64,000 bases of DNA, from contig CAYRQP010000001.1 in assembly GCA_964426545.1 (NCBI GenBank), positions 124,001 to 188,000 on the forward strand, read 5' to 3'. The stretch comes from CAYRQP01 sp964426545 (lineage in GTDB: Bacteria > Fermentibacterota > Fermentibacteria > Fermentibacterales > JCC-6). A program made the translations under genes and the position numbers. This document shows, piece by piece, positions 53,241 to 62,508 of this stretch. Positions within the stretch are counted from its first letter, which is position 1. Every line of letters starts with the position of its first letter. The notes beneath the pieces are model-generated. The model was given only the letters and a program-made list of their open reading frames with translations. It did not search any database and was not told where the DNA came from.

Positions 53241-55238
53241 ATGAGTTTCAAAGATGATATTCGCCAAGGCATTCCGCAGAAGTTCCCCGAGTACCCGCCT
53301 GACATGAAGGATGTCAATCATGCCCCCCCCCGCCCCGATGTCCTTAATGCACGAGAAGAAAGACTCGCAGTCGAAAATGCCCTCCGCTACTTTCCGAAGA
53401 AATGGCACACACTGCTTGCTCCGGAATTCGTCCATGAACTTGCTGAAGACGGCAGGATATATATGCGGCGATTCCGCCCGGAGTATGCAATGAAAGCCCG
53501 GCCCATAGATGAATATCCTGCAGAAAGCCCGCAGGCTGCAGCAATCATGCTGATGATCCAGAACAATCTTGACCCCGCGGTAGCACAGCACCCGCACGAA
53601 CTCATCACATACGGCGGTAACGGTACCGTATTCCAGAACTGGGCGCAGTATCTCGTCACAATGAAATATCTTTCTCAAATGACGGAAGAACAGACTCTTG
53701 TTCTTTATTCCGGTCATCCTCTAGGACTTTTTCCATCTCATCCAGATGCCCCGAGAGTAGTTGTCACAAACGGAATGGTCATCCCGAATTACAGTTCGAA
53801 GGACGATTATGACAGAATGGCGGCACTGGGAGTTACATCCTACGGACAGATGACCGCCGGCAGTTTTATGTATATCGGACCGCAGGGAATAGTACACGGC
53901 ACTACTATCACACTGCTCAATGCGGGAAGGAAATATCTCGGGCTTCCGCCCGAAGAAAACCTCAGCGGAAAACTCTATGTTACATCAGGACTGGGTGGGA
54001 TGAGTGGCGCCCAGGCAAAAGCATCTGTTATTGCAGGTGCGGTCTGCATCATTGCAGAAATGAATCCAAAGGCGGTCAAAACAAGGCACGAACAGGGCTG
54101 GCTGCAGGAAGTGGAGAACGACCTCGGTAGGCTCATACAGAGAGCAAAGGAAGCAATCAGAAACAGAGAACCGCTTTCAATCGGGTACACCGGCAATGTC
54201 GTGGATCTATGGGAAGAACTCGTTAAAGAAGATGTTCATGTCGACCTCGGCAGCGACCAGACTTCTCTTCATAATCCCTATCTCGGTGGTTACTACCCGG
54301 CCGGGCTCACACTCGAAGAATCCAATAGAATGATGGTCGATGACCCTAATTCATTCCACGGCATGGTACAGGAATCCCTCCGCCGTCAGGTAAAGGCGAT
54401 AAACAAAATGTCTCAGCGGGGAATGTACTTCTGGGATTATGGCAATGCATTCCTTCTCGAAGCATCCCGCGCCGGAGCCGAAGGAATCCTGAATGGAGAC
54501 GGTACTTTCTCATACCCATCTTATGTGGAGGACATCATGGGTCCTGTCTGCTTCGATTATGGTTTCGGTCCGTTCCGATGGGTCTGCACATCCGGAAGAC
54601 ATGAAGACCTTCAGACCACAGACAGAATGGCAGTCGATGTTCTCGAAAAAATGGCAAAACATGCTCCGGGTGAAATCTCACAGCAGATGATGGACAATGT
54701 CCTTTGGATTCGGCAGGCTGAAGAAAATGAAATGGTAGTCGGTTCCCAGGCACGGATACTCTATGCGGACAGGGATGGCAGGATGAAGATTGCTGAAGCA
54801 TTCAACAGGGCAATTGCAGACGGGACAGTCTCAGCTCCAATCGTATTGGGGCGCGATCATCATGATGTGTCAGGTACGGATTCACCCTACAGGGAGACTT
54901 CAAATATACGCGACGGAAGCATGTTCACCTGCGACATGGCAATTCAGAATGTAATCGGTGATTCCTTCCGCGGAGCAACCTGGGTCTCCATTCACAACGG
55001 TGGCGGTGTCGGCTGGGGCGAAGTGATCAACGGCGGCTTCGGCCTCCTTCTCGACGGCACTCCTGATGCGGGACAAAGGGCTGAGAACATGCTGAACTGG
55101 GATGTCTCGAACGGTCTGGCGCGAAGAGCCTGGGCAAGAAACCCCGGGGCAGTTTTCGCCGCCAAGGCAGCAATGAAGGCTGACAGAAATATCGTCATCA
55201 CCATCCCAGAAATTGTCGACGAGTTTCTTATTACTTAG
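53241..55238 (+). CDS. hutU: Urocanate hydratase (long form)
   Basis: About 665 residues. HutU hydrates urocanate to imidazolonepropionate in histidine breakdown, using tightly bound NAD+. ITYGGNGTVFQNWAQY, LYVTSGLGGMSGAQ, the cysteine region GPVCFDYGFGPFRWVCTSG and SIHNGGGVGWGE are conserved. It is longer than the 555-residue enterobacterial type, like the form in Bacteroidota and spirochaetes. GGAGG lies 5 nt before ATG 53241. hutH, hutI and the formiminotransferase are not in the window. Confidence 0.93.
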   Translation: MSFKDDIRQGIPQKFPEYPPDMKDVNHAPPRPDVLNAREERLAVENALRYFPKKWHTLLAPEFVHELAEDGRIYMRRFRPEYAMKARPIDEYPAESPQAAAIMLMIQNNLDPAVAQHPHELITYGGNGTVFQNWAQYLVTMKYLSQMTEEQTLVLYSGHPLGLFPSHPDAPRVVVTNGMVIPNYSSKDDYDRMAALGVTSYGQMTAGSFMYIGPQGIVHGTTITLLNAGRKYLGLPPEENLSGKLYVTSGLGGMSGAQAKASVIAGAVCIIAEMNPKAVKTRHEQGWLQEVENDLGRLIQRAKEAIRNREPLSIGYTGNVVDLWEELVKEDVHVDLGSDQTSLHNPYLGGYYPAGLTLEESNRMMVDDPNSFHGMVQESLRRQVKAINKMSQRGMYFWDYGNAFLLEASRAGAEGILNGDGTFSYPSYVEDIMGPVCFDYGFGPFRWVCTSGRHEDLQTTDRMAVDVLEKMAKHAPGEISQQMMDNVLWIRQAEENEMVVGSQARILYADRDGRMKIAEAFNRAIADGTVSAPIVLGRDHHDVSGTDSPYRETSNIRDGSMFTCDMAIQNVIGDSFRGATWVSIHNGGGVGWGEVINGGFGLLLDGTPDAGQRAENMLNWDVSNGLARRAWARNPGAVFAAKAAMKADRNIVITIPEIVDEFLIT

Positions 55239-55241
55239 GAA

Positions 55242-56537
55242 TCAGCCGGGAATGTGTGACAGCTGTTTCCGTTTCTCTTTTATTCGGTATCTTCGAAGGA
55301 AGAGAATTCCTGCTATTGTGAACATCAGTGCAGCTGTAATGAATGCTTCCGTATATCCAAAGTAATACAGTATCAGACTCCCTATAACAGGAGCAAATAC
55401 GCCCCTTACAGCAGTAAGAGTTACATGAAAACCCTGATAAGTAGCCTCTGCCCCTTCAGGTGCAAAGTGCATACTGGACATACTCCATGACATCCTCACA
55501 CCTGCCATGCCCACGGCAAATACAGCGAAAGCAAGATAGAAGAACATCTCTCCCATCTGCGGAAACCACCAACCCAAAGCGAGAATCATTGGATATAAAG
55601 CAAGAATAAGGCAAATGATTCCGGTAAAGCGGAATGGTTTAAGCCTGTCGAGTCTCATTCCCAGGAACGGAGAGAGGAACAGAACTCCAAGTTGTGCAAT
55701 AACCCCTTTTGCCACTGCATATTGCTCATAGGACAATTCCAGCACATCTGTAGCAAAGAAGGGAATCACAGGGAGCAGCATTAGGAATCCCATACCGTAC
55801 AGAAAAAAGTATGCTTCGAAATAGACAAACTCCCTGTCCTTCCGGAATATTCCCCACAGGTTTTTCAGAAAATGAGTTTTGTCTTCGGGTTCAACCGTAT
55901 CTGCGTCCCTTTGCTTCATGCCGCGAGTCATCCACGACAAGAACACAACCTGACTGATTCCGAATATTGCTTCCGCTACGAACAATATCCTGTAGAACTG
56001 GAAATCAGCATCGAGGAGGGCTCCAACAAGGAGAGCCAAAGGCAGACTCACCAAAGTCAGAACACTCGAGAACCATCCAAAGAGTCTGGCTCTGTTCCTG
56101 TTGCTGTAACACTGTTTCATGACAGCATTCTGTCCGGGAATTATGACGCTGTTCGAAGCGAAATACAGCAGAAGTAACAACAGCATGATGTTCACATTTG
56201 ATGAAAAATACATCAAGGTAAGCGGAATTCTCAGCAGCACACCGACAAGTAGTATTATCAGGCTGTACCTGCCGGTTCTGTCCATCCAGTGATTGATGAA
56301 TACCGAGAATAGATTGCTTATAGGCCAGAGCATAGTCAGAAGAGTAATTTGCCATACGGAAGCACCCAGTCCATTTGCTGCTATGTATTCATGATTCACA
56401 GCAACTGCAATGGCAGCACCAAACGATATTCCTGACAGCAGATGAAGCCGGAACGGCTTTTTCTCCCGCTTCTCAAGTGGACTAAATATATTGGGGACGG
56501 AGGAATTTATTTGCTGCCCCTGTACTTCAGTATGCAA
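55242..56537 (-). CDS. Major facilitator superfamily transporter
   Basis: 431 residues with twelve predicted membrane segments and the loop 2-3 type motif NHWMDRTGRYS. The substrate is unknown. There is no ATG near the N-terminus. The best start is TTG 56537, with GGAGG 7 nt upstream; both the Shine-Dalgarno and the first 16 or so codons come from repeat B2. The transporter proper starts near residue 29. The original start was probably lost or covered when the repeat inserted. Convergent with hutU, 3 nt apart. Confidence 0.8.
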   Translation of the reverse strand: MHTEVQGQQINSSVPNIFSPLEKREKKPFRLHLLSGISFGAAIAVAVNHEYIAANGLGASVWQITLLTMLWPISNLFSVFINHWMDRTGRYSLIILLVGVLLRIPLTLMYFSSNVNIMLLLLLLYFASNSVIIPGQNAVMKQCYSNRNRARLFGWFSSVLTLVSLPLALLVGALLDADFQFYRILFVAEAIFGISQVVFLSWMTRGMKQRDADTVEPEDKTHFLKNLWGIFRKDREFVYFEAYFFLYGMGFLMLLPVIPFFATDVLELSYEQYAVAKGVIAQLGVLFLSPFLGMRLDRLKPFRFTGIICLILALYPMILALGWWFPQMGEMFFYLAFAVFAVGMAGVRMSWSMSSMHFAPEGAEATYQGFHVTLTAVRGVFAPVIGSLILYYFGYTEAFITAALMFTIAGILFLRRYRIKEKRKQLSHIPG

Positions 56538-56555
56538 ATAATTTCCTCCGTCCCC
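56493..56555. repeat. Hairpin repeat family B, copy 2 (start of the MFS gene)
   Basis: Two 22-nt arms, from GGGGACGGAGGAATTTATTTG to CAAATAATTTCCTCCGTCCCC, pair with one mismatch around a 19-nt loop. On the minus strand the first arm supplies GGAGG and the TTG that appear to start the MFS transporter. Confidence 0.92.
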
Positions 56556-56592
56556 TTTTGCTGATTTATCTGCTTCTTCTGCAATTCAGCGT

Positions 56593-56614
56593 GCAACTAA
56601 TTTCCTCCGGCCCC
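56593..56614. repeat. Family B half-element (copy 3)
   Basis: A single arm, GCAACTAATTTCCTCCGGCCCC, matches the right arm of B2 at 20 of 22 positions, and the preceding TTCAG..TGCAA also matches. It is a partial tandem copy of B2. The cysC stop codon lies immediately next to it. Confidence 0.8.
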
Positions 56615-56615
56615 A

Positions 56616-57230
56616 TTAGCTGATTATCCCTTTTTCTCTCAGTACATCGATTATCATAGATGCACATTCTTCAGGGGAATTCTTAGCGGTCTCTATCACC
56701 AATTCAGGAGACAGCGGCTCTTCATAGGGGGCAGATATGCCGGTGAATGAAGGAATCTCACCGCTTCTGGCTTTCTTATAAAGTCCCTTTGGATCACGCT
56801 CTTCCGCTACCTCAAGAGGGACCTTCACATATACTTCGATGAAGTCATTCTCTCCCTGAATTGAGCGCCCAAAATCCCGCGCCTTGCGATAAGGGCTGAT
56901 GAAAGCAAGAATGTTAACAACGCCAAATGATGTAAACAGTTTTGCGACTTCGGAAATTCTACGAATATTCTCATCTCTATCTGCCGGAGAAAATCCAAGG
57001 TCACTATTCAATCCCTGGCGTACATTGTCACCATCTAGGATAGCGGTCATTACCCCCTGCTCGTGTAGCATCTCGGTAAGATAATCGGCAACGGTAGATT
57101 TACCTGAACCCGAAAGCCCTGTCATCCAGATAGTGACACCTCTGTGCCCTGTCCGTTTTTCTCTATCTTCCCTTGTAACTCCGTGATGATGCCAGGTTAG
57201 ATTCTTCTCTTCTGCGTGATCATTGCTCAT
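56616..57230 (-). CDS. cysC: Adenylylsulfate (APS) kinase
   Basis: 204 residues. P-loop GLSGSGKST at residues 38-46, DGDNVRQGLNSDLGFS and the FISPYRKARD loop are canonical for APS kinase, which makes PAPS from APS. There is no fused sulfurylase domain and no cysND in the window. PAPS may serve sulfation of surface sugars as well as assimilation. It ends next to half-element B3 and is divergent from purC. Confidence 0.94.
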   Translation of the reverse strand: MSNDHAEEKNLTWHHHGVTREDREKRTGHRGVTIWMTGLSGSGKSTVADYLTEMLHEQGVMTAILDGDNVRQGLNSDLGFSPADRDENIRRISEVAKLFTSFGVVNILAFISPYRKARDFGRSIQGENDFIEVYVKVPLEVAEERDPKGLYKKARSGEIPSFTGISAPYEEPLSPELVIETAKNSPEECASMIIDVLREKGIIS

Positions 57231-57334
57231 AATTGTTATCCAATCTACCTTTGTAAGTGGTTTCTAATCATCGAAAACTTGACTATCATACAACCATCGG
57301 AAAACAATCGTTAATCTCAGCCGAAGGAAGCATA

Positions 57335-58288
57335 ATGTTAAGCAAAGAGACCATCAGAGAACACCTCGACAAGTGCCTTACTGACACATCCTCACTGGGT
57401 CTGCCCAACGGCAGGCGCGGCAAAGTCCGTGACAGTTATGACCTCGGAGACAAAATCCTGCTTATCACGACAGACAGACAGAGTGCATTCGATAGAGTCC
57501 TTGCATCAGTTCCCTTCAAGGGACAGGTGCTCAATCAGGTAAGTGCCTTCTGGTTCGAAGAGACAAAGGACATAGTCCCCAACCATGTCATCTCCATACC
57601 CGACCCCAATGCTACTCTCGCTAAAAAGTGTGAAGTATTCCCCGTAGAATTCATCATGCGTGGCTACCTTACCGGAAGTACAAGCACTTCAGCCTGGACG
57701 CTCTACAATAACGGCAGCAGGAACATCTGCGGCAATGTCCTCCCCGACGGCATGGTCAAGAATCAGAGATTCCCGAAACCCATCATTACCCCTACAACCA
57801 AAAGCGATGAACACGATGAATCCATCACCCCCGAAGGTATTGTCGATGAAGGACTGATGACTCAGGATGAATGGGACACAACTTCATATATTGCCCAAAG
57901 ACTCTTTGCACGGGGAATGGAAATAGCCGCCAAAAACGGGCTAATCCTCGTCGACACGAAATATGAAATGGGTATGGACAAAGACGGGAACATCATCCTC
58001 ATAGATGAGATTCACACACCCGACTCTTCCCGCTACTGGATAGCTGACACCTACGAACGGAGATTCGGTGAAGGACTCGAACCCGAGAATATCGACAAAG
58101 AATTCCTCCGCCTTTGGTTCCGGGACAACTGCGACCCCTACAACGACGAAGTCCTCCCCGCTGCTCCCGATGACCTTGTAATCGAACTCTCGTCCCGCTA
58201 CATTAAACTCTATGAAATGATTACTGGGAAGGATTTCGTTCCGGCAAAAGATAATCCGATCGACCGACTGCGGAAGATCACTCTATAG
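57335..58288 (+). CDS. purC: SAICAR synthetase
   Basis: 317 residues. RRGKVRDSYDLGDKILLITTDR at the N-terminus, EVFPVEFIMRGYLTGS and LVDTKYEMG ... DEIHTPDSSRYW are the ATP- and CAIR-binding signatures. The length fits the longer PurC form. ATG 57335 follows GAAGGAAG; the open frame extends 26 codons upstream without support. It makes SAICAR from CAIR and aspartate in purine synthesis. Confidence 0.94.
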   Translation: MLSKETIREHLDKCLTDTSSLGLPNGRRGKVRDSYDLGDKILLITTDRQSAFDRVLASVPFKGQVLNQVSAFWFEETKDIVPNHVISIPDPNATLAKKCEVFPVEFIMRGYLTGSTSTSAWTLYNNGSRNICGNVLPDGMVKNQRFPKPIITPTTKSDEHDESITPEGIVDEGLMTQDEWDTTSYIAQRLFARGMEIAAKNGLILVDTKYEMGMDKDGNIILIDEIHTPDSSRYWIADTYERRFGEGLEPENIDKEFLRLWFRDNCDPYNDEVLPAAPDDLVIELSSRYIKLYEMITGKDFVPAKDNPIDRLRKITL

Positions 58289-58302
58289 AGCCTTTTAATT
58301 CT

Positions 58303-58354
58303 GGTAACAGTATACTTAATTGCCATAAGACCGGTAGTTAAGTATACTATCACC
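58303..58354. repeat. Hairpin repeat E, diverged relative of family A
   Basis: Arms GGTAACAGTATACTTAA and TTAAGTATACTATCACC pair with few mismatches around an 18-nt loop. The left arm agrees with family A at 15 of 19 positions (GGT..CAG.A.ACTTAATT). Most differences are matched by complementary changes in the other arm. It sits between convergent purC and parC. Confidence 0.82.
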
Positions 58355-58359
58355 GGAAC

Positions 58360-60522
58360 TCAGAAAAGGCTCGGGGTGTCGTCGTCTTTTCGGCTTTTCT
58401 CTTCATCGATTGTTGTCGATGCTCGTTCATGAGCTTGTTCAGCCTTTTCCATCGCTTCTTCGAATGATACTTTCTTCTTCGGAGTGGACTCCTCTTTCAC
58501 TTTAGCCGGAGATGTTGTCTCTTTTGGAGGGGGTTCCTTTCTTTTCACCTGACTGCCGTTCTTCAATTCATTTCCCTCTTCGATTGAGGTCTCTTTGGTG
58601 CGGGGTTTCTTCTCTTCGACCTCAGTTGCCTTGAAACTGGATATCATCTTCCGTCCGCAGAGTTGAACTCCCTTTGCGCCGCTGCTTGTCACCTTGAATT
58701 CCGAGATGAGACAGTCACCTTTCCGGGCACGCATCCGCTTCGTCCGGACGAACCAGAAGTCCAGTTGCATTTCAGGTTTGTCAGTGAGTAAGATGACTTC
58801 AGAGCCTTCGGGACTGACCCTGTATTCCTTGTCAAGTATGAAACTGTCGACTTTGAATCTCTTTATGTATGCTACTTCCGTATTCTTCTCTTTATACACG
58901 GCTGTGAAGATTGTTTCCTTGTTCAGTACATCTACGAGAAGCGGTTTCCCGGGGATGAAATACTTATCCTGCATCGGGATGACTTTGTATCTGCCGTCTT
59001 CGAGGAAGAAGACGAACCTGTCATAGTCTGAAACGCTGTATGTGAATTCACCTTTGATGGATGTTCCTATGAGGGCTGTTTCAGGGCTGTAACCGGCTTT
59101 CAGGTTGCGTATGGCAACCTCTTTTACATCTATGTCTTTGAAACTCTCTATACCTGTGAGTCTTGGGTAGTTTTTCCCATATTCGTCGAGCAGTTTTTCG
59201 AGATATGCAATGGCATAGCCGGCGATATTCCGGAGGTCTGCACGAATCTCCTTCATACGCTTCTTGATATCACCCATTTCTGACTTGTGGGCATCTATGT
59301 CGAACTTCGAGATTCTCCTTATCTTCAATGCGAGAAGTTTATCGATGTCTTCTTCCGTAAACTCTATTTTAGTCTCTTCTATGAACGGTTTCAGGCTGTC
59401 TTTTACAGTAGTTCTGACCTTCTCCCATGAATCACATTCCTCGATTTCGCGGTAGAGACGGTTTTCGATGAATATCTGTTCAAGTGTCAGCCAGTGATGC
59501 CTGTCCTTCAGGTCTCCGAGTTCGAGTTTCAATTCCAGTTTTAGGATTTCAACCAGCCTGCCTGTACAGAAGTGAACAAGTTCTGTTACTGTTGTCTCTA
59601 CGGGATTCTCATTTTCTATAACCACGATATTGGATGTGTGGGTTTTCTCGCAGTCCGTATGCGCATACAGCCTCTTCAGACCTTCATCGGATGAAACTCC
59701 ACGGGCCAGGCGTATATTAATTTCCACCTTGTCGGTGGTGTAATCGTCTATGGACGATATCTTTATTCTGCCCTTGTGTGATGCAGATTCGATTGAGTTT
59801 ATCACCGTTTCAGTTGTTGTACCCCAGGGGAGTTCACGGATGATGAGATTCTTCTGCCCGTCTTTCTCTATTCTTGCCCGATTGCCTATTTTACCCCTGC
59901 CTCTATCGTAATCGGAGACATCTATTCTTCCGCCCTGCAGGAAATCGGGAAAAAGTTCGAAATCCTGCCCCTTGAGACACTGTATCTGTGCCTGCAGTAC
60001 CTCCACGAAATTATGCGGAAGTATTTTGGTGGACATTCCGACAGCGATGCCTTCTACTCCGAGAAGAAGAATCACCGGGAGTTTTGCAGGGAGAAGAAGT
60101 GGCTCATTGTTCCTGCCGTCATAACTTGGGACGAAATCAGTAATCCGTTTGTTGAACATGGTCTCGCGGGCAAGTTTGGTCAGGCGGCACTCGATATATC
60201 GAGCGGCTGAAGCTTCATCTCCTGTATAGATATTGCCGAAATTTCCCTGCCGTTCGATGAAGTAACCCCTGTTTGCAAGAGTTACAAGAGCATCTCCTAT
60301 ACTGCGGTCTCCGTGCGGGTGGTATTTCATGCAGTGACCAATGACATTGGCTACCTTGCTGAAACGACCGTCATCCATTTCAAACAGTGACCAGAGAATT
60401 CGCCTTTGAACGGGTTTTAGTCCGTCGGCATCGTCGGGAATTGCACGTTCCTTTATCACGTAGGACGCATATTCGAGAAAGTTTCTGTCGAATATCCTGC
60501 CGAGTCCCGATTTTCCTGTCAT
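58360..60522 (-). CDS. parC: Type IIA topoisomerase subunit A, ParC-like
   Basis: 720 residues. The catalytic Tyr109 is in EASAARYIECR, and KYHPHGDRSIGDALVTLANR and the GLKPVQRRILW start are conserved. The C-terminal domain lacks the GyrA-box, so this is ParC-type and resembles the topoisomerase IV of Bacteroidota. A highly charged Lys/Glu-rich tail of about 90 residues (for example KKKVSFEEAMEKAEQAHERA) ends the protein and may be disordered. It overlaps parE by 4 nt. Confidence 0.88.
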   Translation of the reverse strand: MTGKSGLGRIFDRNFLEYASYVIKERAIPDDADGLKPVQRRILWSLFEMDDGRFSKVANVIGHCMKYHPHGDRSIGDALVTLANRGYFIERQGNFGNIYTGDEASAARYIECRLTKLARETMFNKRITDFVPSYDGRNNEPLLLPAKLPVILLLGVEGIAVGMSTKILPHNFVEVLQAQIQCLKGQDFELFPDFLQGGRIDVSDYDRGRGKIGNRARIEKDGQKNLIIRELPWGTTTETVINSIESASHKGRIKISSIDDYTTDKVEINIRLARGVSSDEGLKRLYAHTDCEKTHTSNIVVIENENPVETTVTELVHFCTGRLVEILKLELKLELGDLKDRHHWLTLEQIFIENRLYREIEECDSWEKVRTTVKDSLKPFIEETKIEFTEEDIDKLLALKIRRISKFDIDAHKSEMGDIKKRMKEIRADLRNIAGYAIAYLEKLLDEYGKNYPRLTGIESFKDIDVKEVAIRNLKAGYSPETALIGTSIKGEFTYSVSDYDRFVFFLEDGRYKVIPMQDKYFIPGKPLLVDVLNKETIFTAVYKEKNTEVAYIKRFKVDSFILDKEYRVSPEGSEVILLTDKPEMQLDFWFVRTKRMRARKGDCLISEFKVTSSGAKGVQLCGRKMISSFKATEVEEKKPRTKETSIEEGNELKNGSQVKRKEPPPKETTSPAKVKEESTPKKKVSFEEAMEKAEQAHERASTTIDEEKSRKDDDTPSLF

Positions 60523-62330
60523 ATCAGATTATCCATGATGTATTCTCTGCGGTCAGGTGTGTTCTTACCCATATAAAAATTCAGAAGATCGGGGATTTCC
60601 TTCAGGCGGGTGATGCGAACAGGTTCGAGACGGATGTCTTTGCCAATAAACTGGCCGAATTCACTCGGGGATATTTCACCCAGACCTTTAAACCGGGTAA
60701 CTTCAGCTTTCTTGCCGATTTCTTCGATGGCTGAATCGCGTTCATCAATGGAATAGCAGTATATAGTCTTATTCTTGTTCCGTACCCTGAAGAGTGGTGT
60801 CTGTAGGATGAAGAGATGCTCGTCTAATACAAGCCCTTCGAAAAAGTGAAGAAAAAGTGTCAGCAGGAGATTGCGAATGTGCATTCCGTCGACATCCGCA
60901 TCCGTTGCCAGGACAATCCTGTTGTAGCGAAGACCGTCTATGTCATTTTCGATATTCAGAGTGCGCATGATGTTATAGATTTCTTCGTTCTTATAGACTG
61001 TTGCCTGACGGTGCCCGTAGCAGTTGAGCGGTTTACCCTTGAGAGCAAAGACTGCCTGAGTATAGACATCGCGGCTCGATATGATACTGCCGGATGCACT
61101 TGCACCCTCCGTTAAAAATATTGTCGTGTCTTCTGCCCGGGGGTCATCGTCACCGTAGTGGACCTTGCAGTCTTTGAGATTGGGAATTCTGAGTGCGACT
61201 TTCTTGGCGCGTTGCTTTGCTTTTTTCTTTACACTGTTTAGTTCAGTTCTTACCTTCTGGTTGGTCTTTACCTTGTTGATGAGAATATCGGCAGCTACCG
61301 GGTTCTTGTGGAGGTACTGCTCCACTTCCCGCTTCACAATATTAACTATCCAGCTCCTGATATCATTATTACCTAGTTTTGTCTTTGTCTGGGATTCGAA
61401 GACAGGTTCCTTGAGTTTGATGGAAATTGCAGCGATTATCCCTTCGCGAACATCGGTGCCGCTGAAACTATCCCCTTTGTAGGAGCTAACTCCCTTGAGT
61501 ATTCCCTCTTTGAAGGCAGAGAGATGCGTGCCGCCGCTCGAAGTGTACTGCCCGTTGGCAAAAGAAAGATAGCGTTCCCCAAACTCAATGGTATGGGTCA
61601 GGGAAAATTCGATAGTCTTCTCCCTGTAGAACATCACAGGATATATCGCGGTGTCCTCAGCTTCATCGTAGAGAAGGTCCTTCAGCCCTTCATCGGAGAT
61701 AAACTCCCTGTCATCGAGCTGTATCTTCAGCCCGGCGTTAAGGTAGGCATAATGCTGGCATCTGTTTTCAAGATACTCTCTGCGAAAAGTGTATTTCCCG
61801 AATATCTCCTCATCGGGAATGAACTCGACATAAGTTCCGTTTCGCTTTGTTGTATCTGTTGTCTTGTCGCTCTTGAGTTGCCCCTTTGAAAATACCAGTT
61901 CTCTGCATTTGCCTTCTCTATATGCTTCTACGCGAAAATGTTCTGATAAAGCATTTACTGCTTTCGTACCGATTCCGTTAAGCCCAACGCTAAACATGAA
62001 TACGTCTGTATTGTATTTCGCACCGGTGTTTATCTCGGAGACGCATTCGAAGAGTTTTCCAAGCGGGATACCCCTGCCGTAATCTCGAATCGACATTGTC
62101 CGGTCTTTCAGTTCAGCACGGATACGCTTTCCGGCACCCATGATGAACTCATCTATCGAGTTGTCCATCACTTCCTTGAAAAGGACATAAATACCGTCAT
62201 CGGGATTCAACCCGTTGCCGAGTCTGCCGATGTACATGCCTGTCCGCAAGCGGATATGATCGATTGATGAGAGTGTAGTTACCTTACTCTCATCGTAAAC
62301 TTCAACTTTTTTATTCTTTTTATTCGCCAC
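60519..62330 (-). CDS. parE: Type IIA topoisomerase subunit B, ParE-like
   Basis: 603 residues. GHKL ATPase motifs EVMDNSIDEF, IRDYGRGIPLG and GLNGIGTKAVNAL, then the transducer region and a TOPRIM domain with FLTEGASASGS and LATDADVDGMHIRNLLLT. The EGxSASGS form of the first TOPRIM motif is the ParE variant of the FCB group rather than EGDSAGG of GyrB. It pairs with ParC to decatenate chromosomes. ATGA overlap. Confidence 0.9.
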   Translation of the reverse strand: MANKKNKKVEVYDESKVTTLSSIDHIRLRTGMYIGRLGNGLNPDDGIYVLFKEVMDNSIDEFIMGAGKRIRAELKDRTMSIRDYGRGIPLGKLFECVSEINTGAKYNTDVFMFSVGLNGIGTKAVNALSEHFRVEAYREGKCRELVFSKGQLKSDKTTDTTKRNGTYVEFIPDEEIFGKYTFRREYLENRCQHYAYLNAGLKIQLDDREFISDEGLKDLLYDEAEDTAIYPVMFYREKTIEFSLTHTIEFGERYLSFANGQYTSSGGTHLSAFKEGILKGVSSYKGDSFSGTDVREGIIAAISIKLKEPVFESQTKTKLGNNDIRSWIVNIVKREVEQYLHKNPVAADILINKVKTNQKVRTELNSVKKKAKQRAKKVALRIPNLKDCKVHYGDDDPRAEDTTIFLTEGASASGSIISSRDVYTQAVFALKGKPLNCYGHRQATVYKNEEIYNIMRTLNIENDIDGLRYNRIVLATDADVDGMHIRNLLLTLFLHFFEGLVLDEHLFILQTPLFRVRNKNKTIYCYSIDERDSAIEEIGKKAEVTRFKGLGEISPSEFGQFIGKDIRLEPVRITRLKEIPDLLNFYMGKNTPDRREYIMDNLI

Positions 62331-62508
62331 TCTGCCACCGGTTGTCAGTTCTTTAAATGTTACATCCTATATTGTGTAGTATAGTTTAGAAATAATCGAA
62401 ATGCCAACCGTAATATATAGTGGTGTCAGTCCTTTGATACTACCATATAGCGGGTTTGATTTGAATACTGCTTTAAGGATATATACGTTTTATTTGCGTT
62501 TACGTCTT
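62331..62508. other. Gap between parE and the flippase gene
   Basis: A 178-nt AT-rich stretch between two minus-strand genes. It should hold the parE promoter and the end of the flippase message. I see no clear hairpin with a T-run and no confident promoter. Confidence 0.4.

Noticed and set aside
53211..53717. 168-codon minus-strand open frame opposite the start of hutU
   Set aside because: Antisense to the conserved HutU N-terminus, with no start signal or recognisable motif.
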